From Aurantiochytrium sp. KH105 (lineage: Eukaryota; Sar; Bigyra; Thraustochytrida; Thraustochytriidae), in contig BGKB01000008.1 in NCBI GenBank assembly GCA_003116975.1, positions 434,001 to 498,000 on the forward strand: a DNA stretch of 64,000 bases, read 5' to 3'. A program made the translations under genes and the position numbers. How positions within the stretch are numbered: position 1 is the first letter of the stretch; every line of letters starts with the position of its first letter. Under the pieces are notes generated by a model. The model ran no database searches. It was given only the letters and a program-made list of their open reading frames with translations, and was not told the origin of the DNA. Of this stretch, positions 34,815 to 43,225 are shown piece by piece.

Positions 34815-35087
34815 TCATGACGACGCGGTGTCTGGCTCGACCATGCGCGTCTGCTTGAGGTCGCAGAGACCCGTGGGGCAGTCCGCGGTGGCGACGGCGC
34901 CCTTGTTCTTGGCCTGCACAGCTTGCTGCAGGGCCAAAAGCTCGGCCTTTTCCTGCTCGATATCATGCAGCACGTTTTGATACATGACCCAGCGGTCGTT
35001 TTCCTGGGCCCAGTGCACATAGACCATGGTGGCCGCCGTGAACACGCACGAGGCGCCGAGCGCCATCTTCGCGCGGCCACTCGCCAT
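34815..35087 (-). CDS. PET117: PET117-like cytochrome c oxidase assembly factor
   Basis: 90 aa from the ATG at 35087. PET117 proteins are about 80-110 aa, with one N-terminal membrane helix followed by a short charged helix. Here MASGRAKMALGASCVFTAAT, then VYVHWAQENDRWVMYQNVLHD and IEQEKAEL, fit: Lys/Arg-flanked hydrophobic start, VxVH motif after the helix, then a heptad-rich charged stretch. PET117 couples heme a synthesis (Cox15) to complex IV assembly in the mitochondrial inner membrane. The tail (CPTGLCDLKQTRMVEPD) has two Cys and is family-variable. An in-frame TTG/GTG-type extension upstream is not needed. Confidence 0.8.
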   Translation of the reverse strand: MASGRAKMALGASCVFTAATMVYVHWAQENDRWVMYQNVLHDIEQEKAELLALQQAVQAKNKGAVATADCPTGLCDLKQTRMVEPDTASS

Positions 35088-36499
35088 CCTTTCCTTTTTC
35101 CCAGCCGCAACTCGAGAAGTCAACCCCCAGCAGCTTCTCTGGACGGACGTGTTCGCAAACGCTAGATCCCCGTTCGCCGTCGCGAGTCCGCAGCCTCTCC
35201 GCCCGGGCCAGTTGCGGCTTCGAGCCGTCCCAGCGCGCCGCGTCCCTGCGCGGGGCCTCGCAGCGCGGCCTTTTCTCCTCCCTTGCTTGCAGTGTTTTTA
35301 TTTATTTTATTTTATTTTAGAAAAGGTCCAATACAGCGCAAGTCGACGGTGAACCGTTAACAGGGACCTAAAAATTCAAAGAGGGGCTCCGGCGATTGCC
35401 TTGCAGCGCCGGTCTCTTCACGTTCCTCCCCGCTGATCATCACGACAGCGACTGGTCGCAGTGCTCTTGGCAGTTCTTCGCCCCTCATGATGATGTGGTT
35501 GGTTGGTCCTTGTCGCGGTGCCTCGCAACGCAAGGCGCTTGAATGGCCCTGGACTACGACAAGTCTCGGCATTCAGCCATGGCAGCAGAAAGAGGAAGGG
35601 AATGAGTCTTGTGCGTAGGACCCACGCGCGTGCAGACCGGGATTCACACAAGACCCCGTGACACATTCCTAAGCAGATGACTGGCGTCGAGGCCTGCACG
35701 TCTCGCAGCACCACCCGCCGCGGCTGCCGCATCCTTCCAAGACCTCGCCGGCGGCCCCCGCGCGCCGCCAGAGCCACCCATTGTCGGCCCCGGGCCTGCG
35801 CTTTGACTGGCGGAGAGGCGGCGAGGCCTCTCCGCCAGTCGCTGGGTCGTGCGTAGAACGATCATAGAACACTCGGAACGCTTCTAGGCGCAAGGAGAGC
35901 GCGCCCACGGCAGCGCAGCGGCCGCAGGGTGTCGTGGCGGCAGGCTGCGCGAGTCCAGTGAATAGTGACCTTACTCGCAAGGATCTGGTCTTTATTTCCA
36001 ACTTCCGTTATCCATTCTTTACATGGATGACGAAGCTCCAACGGGCGATGACGAGCTGATCTCACTGTCAATTTTTGGGAAGCCGTCAGCATGTGCGTGG
36101 TCCTCGGGCCCGCCTTGCTGTTGATGAGCACGCGCTCTTTCGAGATGCGCGCGGCAGTGAGCTATTTTGAGCCCTTTTTTTCTTTATTTGTGCTCTGTTT
36201 TTATTCACTTTCGCTCCCACACGCAGATGCGCCGTGTGGAAGCATATTTTTTTTGGCCGCCCGCAGAAAATAGACCACTTTTTAGACCAGATGCGGGGGT
36301 GGCGAGATGGGAAGTTGGTTCGAAGAGGATGGTTGTCAATCGAGATTGGGCACTGGCAATGGCATTCTCGATCCAGCACTCTTTTCCCTCTTCTTGCTTC
36401 CCTTAGTACTTTTTCCCGGCGCGCGCGGTTGCTGCGCCGTGGACGCACGACGCACGTGAACAAATTCAGATCCTTTCCCTTTTCTTGTGTATCAACAAG
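35088..36499. other. Gene-poor region upstream of the tandem repeats
   Basis: About 1.4 kb without a convincing gene. Contains an AT-rich TTTTA run (35297-35321), a near-perfect inverted repeat (35805-35840) and short composition-driven frames. Probably the PET117 promoter plus spacer. Confidence 0.5.
35805..35840. repeat. Inverted repeat, 14-bp arms with 8-bp loop
   Basis: Arms 35805-35818 and 35827-35840 are perfect reverse complements (GACTGGCGGAGAGG and its complement), spacer CGGCGAGG. It would form a stable GC-rich hairpin in RNA or cruciform in DNA. No T run follows, and this is a eukaryote, so it is not a bacterial terminator. Confidence 0.85.
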
Positions 36500-37145
36500 A
36501 ACCTAATCGCCGGACCTGATCATCTTGTCCAGATGAGTGTCTGGCGTCCATGACCTTCGGCGCAGGGAATTGTGTTCTGCAGCCCATGTCAGGTGGGGGG
36601 GGGGGGGGGGGGGTTATGGCCTTGCCGAGGGCAAAGCATGCGCACACTCACTGACAGCTAGCTGTAGGCTGCAGCTGCGGCCACATGATCCGAGATGTCG
36701 CGCGAGCCAGCATAGACAACATTACAATCGAGCGGAGAACCATCGTGATTGCCTCGTGCAAGTCTGCCGAGACGTGTGCAAACGTTTATTTAGCAACTTA
36801 ACCTAATCGCCGGCCCTGATCATCTTGTATCGAGAGTGTCTGGCGTGCATGACCTTCAGCGCAGGGAATCGTGTTCTACAGCCCATGTCAGGTGTCGAGG
36901 GGGGTTGTGGCCTTGCCGAGGGCAAAGCATCCGCACACTCACTGGCAGCTAGCTGTAGGCTGCAGCTGCGGCCACAAGATCCGAGATGTCACGCGAGCCA
37001 GCATGGAGAACATTACAATCGAGCGGAGAACCATCGTGATTGCCTCGTGCGAGTCTGCCGAGACGTGTGCAAACGTTTATTTAGCAACTGAGTGGAGAAC
37101 GATTGCCTTGTCAGAGTCTAAACGAGACGTGCGCAAACGAGACAA
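36500..37145. repeat. Tandem ~300-bp direct repeats (two copies plus a decayed third) upstream of the Hint gene
   Basis: Copy 1 starts at 36500 and copy 2 at 36801, both with ACCTAATCGCCGG; each ends with GCAAACGTTTATTTAGCAACT (copy 2 near 37088). They are roughly 90% identical by eye, with a G run in copy 1 (36595-36613) replaced by a shorter mixed run in copy 2. A shorter, degenerate third match (GAGTGGAGAACGATTGCC...) spans about 37089-37144. The array ends about 60 bases before the ATG of the Hint protein, so it may be its promoter or 5' UTR. Open frames inside the copies (36537-36806, 36825-37091) are conserved only as DNA is. Confidence 0.88.
36595..36613. repeat. (G)19 homopolymer
   Basis: Run of 19 G in copy 1 of the tandem repeat; length is likely to vary between reads. 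Confidence 0.9.
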
Positions 37146-37204
37146 CTTGAAGGGGGGAGAATTCGACAGAACCTGAATACGAGCGCGCGGGGTGGGCTGC
37201 GAGG

Positions 37205-38761
37205 ATGAAACTCCATTATGCCGTGGGCCTTCTGGCCGTCCAAGCCGTTTACTTGTGCAACAACTTCTGCGTCGCATCGCGACCCAGTCTTGACAGAATC
37301 CTTGACTTTGCTCTGAAGCATTCGCAAGCAGAGGTCGAAAAAAAGTACGAGGTGGACCTTCCCCTCGAAATTAGCGGTGCAAACTACACTGCTGATCGCC
37401 TGCAGAAATTCTTCAACGTCACTTTCACGAACATCGCGCCTGAGCTGCCCATCATATCTGACAATGCGGAAAGATCAGTCACGCTTCGAACTGAGGTATC
37501 AATTCCTTGGATCGAAATCTTTAACGCGATTCGCGTCGTTTGTGGTCTTGTTGACACTTGCAAGCGCTTCTTTGAATTAGAAGACGACTGGAAAGGCTCG
37601 TACGGCATCGACGGCAAAGCCTACCCGGATGATCACGATTGGGCATCTGTTCACGGCTTTCAAAATGCCAAGCGAATGGTGCAGGCGACCTACATCTATT
37701 CGACAAATGGTTTTGGAAACAGGTGCGCGGAAGTAAAATGGTGGGTAACATGGAGCTACGGAGGTCAAATTAACAATCAAGGAGCATTCATGGCTGGCAT
37801 CGACGTTTATGTAGAAAAAAATCATGCTTGGCCTTGTTGGGTTGATGCAGAGGTCTGGCGCGTCAGCAATCCCAGGAACGAAGGGGCAGAGTACTGGCCC
37901 ATTGCTGCTGTCGATGTATATCACGAGGTGCAAATGTCAGGTGACAGATACGGCTGCACCATGAAGATCCGCGGCGATGGCTATGCGTATCAGTCTGACG
38001 TTGGTTATTGTTTCAGAACTGGCGCCTCTGCAGATCCAAACTATGCCGTCCCACCACCGCCGACGCCGCGACCAACGCCGCGGCCGACAACGGAGCCAAC
38101 GTTTCAATCCAATTCAGAGCTTAAGGAAACATCGAAGGATGGTTCTGGTTGTCTTGGCGGTGACAGTAAGGTTACACTTCCGTCAGGAACGTACAAGTTT
38201 GCAAGAGAACTCACCCCGGGCGACCTCGTTGTTGGCCAGAGCGGCGAATTCGAGACCGTGCTAGCCATGCCCCAGCTTGCGAGGCCGGGAACGCCCAAGC
38301 TTAGCGTCCTGCGTATTATCACTGCAGATGATCGCGAGTTGCTCCTCACCGGCGATCACCTCTTGCCTGTCTACGGACGAGGGCTCGCAGAGGCCGCCCT
38401 GGTCGCTCCAGGTGACTCTCTCGTTCTCGTTGGTGACAACGCAACCGTCACGGTTGCGGCTGTTCATTCCGTTCCAACGACCAGTCTATACCTTCCTCTC
38501 ACACCAAGCTGCACGCTTCTCATCGACGGCATAGTAATTTCATGTGCCTCAAGTGGAACGCTGTCGCCAGGTATGATTCAGATACTGCTACAACCGCTTT
38601 CCTTCCTATATTCGATTCTGCCCCACGCAGTATATCTCCACCTTCACGAGGTCATCTTTGTCTGGGTGTATCCCATCATTGCCAAAATGAGTGTGCTCGC
38701 ATTCGTATCTCTGTTTGGAACAGCATTGATGTTCCAAACGTTTGCTTCGAACAAGCAATGA
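37205..38761 (+). CDS. Secreted/membrane protein with Hedgehog-type Hint autoprocessing domain
   Basis: 518 aa from the ATG at 37205. Residues 1-24 are a signal peptide (MKLHYAVGLLAVQAVYL). About 25-280 form a Trp/Cys-rich extracellular domain I do not recognise (WWVTWSYGG, WPCWVDAEVW). A Pro/Thr linker (PTPRPTPRPTTEP, 287-299) follows. From about 316 to 450 the sequence fits a Hedgehog/intein (Hint) domain: nucleophile C316 after Gly (GSGCLGGDSKV), ELTPGDLVVG, LLTGDHLLPV with the T382-x-x-H385 pair, and IDGIVISCASS with C447 at the end, like the Hog ending. In Hedgehog this domain cleaves before its first Cys and esterifies the released N-part with sterol. A hydrophobic C-terminus (about 460-512) may be a membrane anchor or sterol-recognition-like region. 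Cleavage before C316 is inferred. Confidence 0.85.
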   Translation: MKLHYAVGLLAVQAVYLCNNFCVASRPSLDRILDFALKHSQAEVEKKYEVDLPLEISGANYTADRLQKFFNVTFTNIAPELPIISDNAERSVTLRTEVSIPWIEIFNAIRVVCGLVDTCKRFFELEDDWKGSYGIDGKAYPDDHDWASVHGFQNAKRMVQATYIYSTNGFGNRCAEVKWWVTWSYGGQINNQGAFMAGIDVYVEKNHAWPCWVDAEVWRVSNPRNEGAEYWPIAAVDVYHEVQMSGDRYGCTMKIRGDGYAYQSDVGYCFRTGASADPNYAVPPPPTPRPTPRPTTEPTFQSNSELKETSKDGSGCLGGDSKVTLPSGTYKFARELTPGDLVVGQSGEFETVLAMPQLARPGTPKLSVLRIITADDRELLLTGDHLLPVYGRGLAEAALVAPGDSLVLVGDNATVTVAAVHSVPTTSLYLPLTPSCTLLIDGIVISCASSGTLSPGMIQILLQPLSFLYSILPHAVYLHLHEVIFVWVYPIIAKMSVLAFVSLFGTALMFQTFASNKQ

Positions 38762-39037
38762 GGTTATACCAAGATTCTATGAAAATAAAATTGCTTCTTT
38801 TCAATCTTGCTCGCTGTCGTATCCTTGTTCAACACCACATAGATGTATGAAACAAACTCGTTCCTTTTCAATCTAATTGTGCTTGCAGATACGACTTTGT
38901 AACAGTGTCCTCTTGCGATGACTCGGCAGGCGAGTCAGTCTTGTCATAAGACAGAAGGTTCCATCCACACTTGAGAAGAAAGCTCCTTTTCCACATTAGA
39001 ATGTTCACATCATCGACAGAGAGCGCAATCATGGTTT

Positions 39038-40561
39038 TCACCTATCGTCAGTCTGATTGGACTTTTTGTGAAGAGGAAGCTCGCCGGCCTCCATGAAAAA
39101 GTTGTGAGATTTACGCAGGAGCGTTAGCGGGGTCTGTAGCGGTGAGAACTGCGCAATCGCTTCGTTCACGGACAAGTTTTGGCTTGCGCCAAGAATCCAG
39201 TGCTTGGCGCACGTGTGGCAAATGCCCGAATGGCCACATGGCAAGAATATGGTATCTGAAGGCCGTATCATACACACGGCACAATCGGCATTCTCGAGTG
39301 AATCATCGAGGCTCTCCACGTGGACGTTTGGGTCGTGAATCGATATGATCCGGTCCACAGGCGAGCGGCAAGTAATACACGTGTTGAGCTTCAGAGCGGT
39401 TGAAGAGTTCCCCGCCGCATCGTTTTCGATGCCTTCTTGCGGCAAGCGAACAAACAGATGCCGCAAGTAAGGCAACAATATAAAGTCAAGCACAACCGTC
39501 GACACGAGAACGATAAAGGCGTCGAAGATGAGTGGAAGAAAGACGGCCTCCAGGTGCTTGGTCATGTGACCCGCGGTGAGCATCTTGATAGCGGAAAAAA
39601 CAGATACAAAGGTACCGATGACGACGAGATCAAGAACGATGGCGCAAACTACAGCCAACACGACGATGCCTACACGATGCCGCTGGGAAATGTGAAGCTC
39701 TTGGGTGCCTGCAACATCGCGGACAACCTCGTCGAGCTCAATATGGTCTCCGCGGCAGGCCGCTGCAAGCCAGCCCCCGGATAAAAAGCTAAACCCAATG
39801 GCCGCCACCGCCCAAAAGGAGATGATGATAATCGGCCATGCCAAGACGAGAAACCAGCTCACGTCCAGCCGACCGTCCACGCGAAGGCCTGCGAGCGCCA
39901 GCGTCAGGAGGGTCAAGATATACACGATTAGCGCGAGCCGCGACGCGACATTTTCCCCGGCCCTTACGCGTGCTGTGATGCCTGATGCAGATCCCGAACC
40001 TGGGTGGGAACGAAAGATGTCGTACATTGTGTGGAGGGCGAGCCCGAAAAGACAGGCCTCGACGGGACCCAAGATGGTGCGCACGTTTACGGCCAACTTG
40101 TGGTCAAGCTTAGCAAAGCCCAGCGCAAGAGACGCGGCGACAGCGCACGCGAGCAGCATGGATCGCGCGAGTGCCATGCGCGGCCGCGTACCGTACTGCT
40201 GTGGAGAGAAGTCGATGATATCCTGAGGCGGAAGCGCCGCCCACTTGGCTGCGCTCCGAGCAGCGACAAGTCCCGTTACCACGAACCACGGCGCCCCCGT
40301 AGCAAACCATGACCACGATACAATGTTTCCCGCGCGCAAGTAGGTGAGCACGAGCGCCAGCAGCACGTCCACAAGGAGCGCAAGGTTCACGACGCGCAAG
40401 AGCACCTTGACCGCGCCGCGCACCTCGCCATCGCGACGCTCCCGCGCGCGGCGCGCGTCCAGCGCGGCCTGGGCCGGAACCTGCGGCAGCAGCGGCGTCG
40501 TCTCCTCTTCCTCCCCCGCCACCGCCTCCCCGCCCGCGGTCGCGCGTGCGCGCGAGGCCAT
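39038..40561 (-). CDS. Eight-span membrane protein with C-terminal, apparently permuted RING finger
   Basis: 507 aa from the ATG at 40561 (frame open upstream to a GTG at 40660). The cytosolic N-terminus carries ETTPLLPQ, an acidic dileucine-like sorting motif. About eight hydrophobic segments follow (about residues 70-380), for example VVNLALLVDVLLALVLTYL and IILGPVEACLFGLAL. The arrangement recalls TMEM185/Fam11a-like proteins, which in protists can carry a RING; that is a weak match. The C-terminal region has eight potential zinc ligands: CITCRSPVDRII first (C395, C398), then DCAVCM...LPCGHSGICHTCAKHW. In ordinary C3HC4 RINGs the CxxCR-PV pair comes last. Likely a membrane E3 ubiquitin ligase if the zinc fold forms; topology and activity are inferred. 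Confidence 0.72.
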   Translation of the reverse strand: MASRARATAGGEAVAGEEEETTPLLPQVPAQAALDARRARERRDGEVRGAVKVLLRVVNLALLVDVLLALVLTYLRAGNIVSWSWFATGAPWFVVTGLVAARSAAKWAALPPQDIIDFSPQQYGTRPRMALARSMLLACAVAASLALGFAKLDHKLAVNVRTILGPVEACLFGLALHTMYDIFRSHPGSGSASGITARVRAGENVASRLALIVYILTLLTLALAGLRVDGRLDVSWFLVLAWPIIIISFWAVAAIGFSFLSGGWLAAACRGDHIELDEVVRDVAGTQELHISQRHRVGIVVLAVVCAIVLDLVVIGTFVSVFSAIKMLTAGHMTKHLEAVFLPLIFDAFIVLVSTVVLDFILLPYLRHLFVRLPQEGIENDAAGNSSTALKLNTCITCRSPVDRIISIHDPNVHVESLDDSLENADCAVCMIRPSDTIFLPCGHSGICHTCAKHWILGASQNLSVNEAIAQFSPLQTPLTLLRKSHNFFMEAGELPLHKKSNQTDDR

Positions 40562-41256
40562 AACGCGCGCGCGAAAAGCCTTTGCGCGTTGCTGCTGCTC
40601 CAAAGTGAAGAGACTGCGAGAGGCTGTTTGACGACAAACGTCGAGTTCGAGTCCCACCACATGCTCTCACCGGTCAACTTGAACTTGAAGGCCAGAGCGA
40701 CGAACAGGTCCGGCAGTGGACAACTTGGGCGATGACGTCAGTAGACCTAGGCTAGTCTGTGCTGCTGGTGAAGAAGACTCAGACTTCTCGTCATCGAAGA
40801 TGTGCAGGTACAGTTCGTCGGGTTGTATCATGAGACGCAAGTCGACAAGTTTCGTGAGAATACAGTGGAGGTGGAAAAGATGATGATGATCATCATGACT
40901 GACTTGGGCGATTGGGACCGAAAAGCTCGCAGCGTCTTTCATGTGAGAGGGAAAAAAACGGACGTGCAACTGGGGGAAGGTGGCGATGTTTCATTTTTCG
41001 ATTCTTTGGGTTAATTCGAACACCGAGACGTGAACGACTAATTTACAAAGCCTAGAAGTGTAATGTCACAGAACGCTTCCCGCGCAACGTCAAAAGGAAG
41101 ACGTATGCGGCTCCCAAAGCAATACAAAAGAGCACGTCGGAGTGCTCTGGCACCGCTTGCACACACAGCCGCAAAGAATGATGGACGCACGATTATAGTA
41201 ATGTATGCTCTCCTCGGCCGCGCTAGTCTGCAGACGTTATTGTGCGCTGGTCTCTT

Positions 41257-41346
41257 CATCCCATCTCGACTCAACTCAACTCATCCCATCTCATTTCATC
41301 TCATCTCAACTCATCACATCTCATCTCATTTCATCTCATCTCGACT
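41257..41346. repeat. CATCTCAT-type tandem repeat
   Basis: About 90 bases of imperfect TCATCTCA/ACTCAT units on the plus strand. Confidence 0.9.
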
Positions 41347-42604
41347 GTATAGTAATCACAAAACTCAGTGCCTACTTCTTCGTAGACTATTCACAAGCGG
41401 ATCGCTCTCCCCCAAGAAAGACCCAATAAAACCAGACGCGCGACAAAGCTTATTTAGTAGCTCGCCTTCCCCACGGTCTCCACTCTGCTCTTCGCCATCC
41501 GCATCGCTAGCAGCCGTGGCCGAAGCGTCGACTCGTCCTCTGAACGGGCTGGCCGCCTCACTCGCTACGCATCACTGCCGCGTTCTCGTCGGCGCGGCGC
41601 CTTCCTTCCTCAAGACCTGCTCCGCATCAACGGCAGAGCACCGGTGCGGCGACCCGGGCGCCGTGCTCAACGTCCAACGGTGGGCCACAGTAGGCCCTCG
41701 TCGAGAATGTGCATCACCACCTACGTCGACCTACGCCACCTTGAATGAGCATCGGCGGCATCGAAAGCAGCAGGCAGTGCTCGGCCAGCTGGCGAGACCT
41801 ATCCGAGCGGGCCTCTCAGCTCTCCCGGGCGGCCCGCCGCGCGTCCAGCGGCGCCTTGCCTGCGCGAGACGTCTCGGTCGGCCGCCATGGCGACATCCGC
41901 AATGGACGACGGCCATGCGACCCTCGCACGCCGCGGCGCCGGCGCTCGGCGCGGGCTCGAGCCGCGCGGCGAGCGGGCTCGAGCCGCGCGGCCGCCCTGC
42001 TGCCGCCCTCGCTCGCGTCGACCGCGGCGAGCTGTTCGGCCGGGGCCGATAACAGCCTGCCAACGTTCGTCCAGGACTTGGTAAACTTGGTAGTAGTATA
42101 CTTTGTTGCTGCAGCTGCTTTATAGCAGCCAGAAGAAAGGGCGGGAGGCCCAATCGCGCGCACCAAGCGCGCAAGCGAGGCCTCGAGTCCCGTCGCGCCG
42201 AGCAGAGCGACCTCGGGCGGCTAGAGGAGCAGGAGGAGGAGAAGGAGGAGAAGAAGGACGTCTTGGGCGGGTTCGAGTGCGTCTGGCTGGGCGTTCACTA
42301 TGATGATCAACAGCGAGCTGGCGCTGTCCCCTTTTGGGAAAACTTTGGGCGTCGAAAGGTAGTTGGCAGTAGGAACCAAGTCAGCAGCAGCAGCAGCAGC
42401 AGCGAGAAAAGAGCTAGAGCGCGGGAACATCAGGAAGGAGTGACCGGGAGGGTCGGTGTTGCCGGCAGCGCCGATCAAACGAGTTCTTTGCATCGATGGA
42501 TCGATCGGTCCGGGCGAAAATGGGCTTCGCGTCGATCAAGACATCGGAGAACCTCGAGTCTGGCAGGTCGTCCGTCCGTTCGTTCGCCAGGTCGTTCGTT
42601 CGTT

Positions 42605-42629
42605 CGATCGATCGATCGATCGATCGATC
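42605..42629. repeat. (CGAT)n microsatellite
   Basis: Six uninterrupted CGAT units. A shorter similar run occurs at about 52536-52554. Confidence 0.92.
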
Positions 42630-43064
42630 AGGCGATCGTTCTTCGACCAACTTGCGGCGGCGACAACGAAAGCGACTCCTGCGCAGCGCCGCGCTGCTAC
42701 AAGCGCAAGCAGGCCGCTTCCTCGGCCGTCTCTCCCGGGCCATCGAACCGCGGGGAACCTCTGCTTCGAACCGGGGGCGGGCCCGGCGGGCGCATTCTTG
42801 TGTGGCGGCGGCGGGGCGGGCGTTCGCGCAAGTGGGCGCGGGCGCATAACCCACTTGCGCTCGGCGCGGGGAAGGGCGGGGCGCGCCGCGCTAGCCCAAA
42901 CCCGAATCCGGAGTCGCGAGGCGAGCCCGGCCACTGCAGAGCGAGCGACCGCCACGCAGACGCGCAACGGCAGCGCAGGGCAGCGGCTGCAGAAGGCCTC
43001 GCAGGAGCCCTCGCACGCGGTCGGCGCGGAGCACGCGAGCGCGTCGCGGCCTCGGCGCTTCGGT

Positions 43065-43100
<36 letters not shown>
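43065..43100. repeat. (CTTG)9 microsatellite
   Basis: Nine perfect units ending 125 bases before the UGM start codon, so possibly in its 5' UTR. Confidence 0.95.
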
Positions 43101-43225
43101 GACGTTGGAGATCGGTCTAGCAGCCAGAAAAGATTGCCGACTCGTCGTCTTCCGTTGTGCCCGTGGGCGCGAGGCAGGCGAGGACGCCGGAGAAGAAGAA
43201 GAAGAGGGCGGCAGGAGGAGGCACG

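Larger units (their letters stand above)
40562..43225. other. Long divergent, repeat-rich region between the RING and UGM genes
   Basis: About 2.7 kb without a convincing gene. Holds a CATCTCAT satellite (41257-41346), a CAG tract (42380-42402), a CGAT run (42605-42629) and a CTTG run (43065-43100). Frames such as 41063-42052 plus, 42263-43120 plus and 42536-43555 minus are Arg/Ala/Ser-rich, overlap each other, and read through the repeats, so they are not called. 40667-41030 is more AT-rich and could hold an untranslated exon. Confidence 0.5.

Noticed and set aside
35805-35840. Hairpin as a bacterial-type terminator
   Set aside because: Eukaryotic window, no following T run, and not at a gene end.
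36537-37091. Two similar small frames inside the tandem repeats
   Set aside because: They are alike only because the DNA is duplicated; no start context, short, Arg/His/Cys-rich.
41063-42052. 329-codon plus-strand frame
   Set aside because: Runs through the CATCTCAT satellite; Ser/His/Arg-rich; no similarity to any family.
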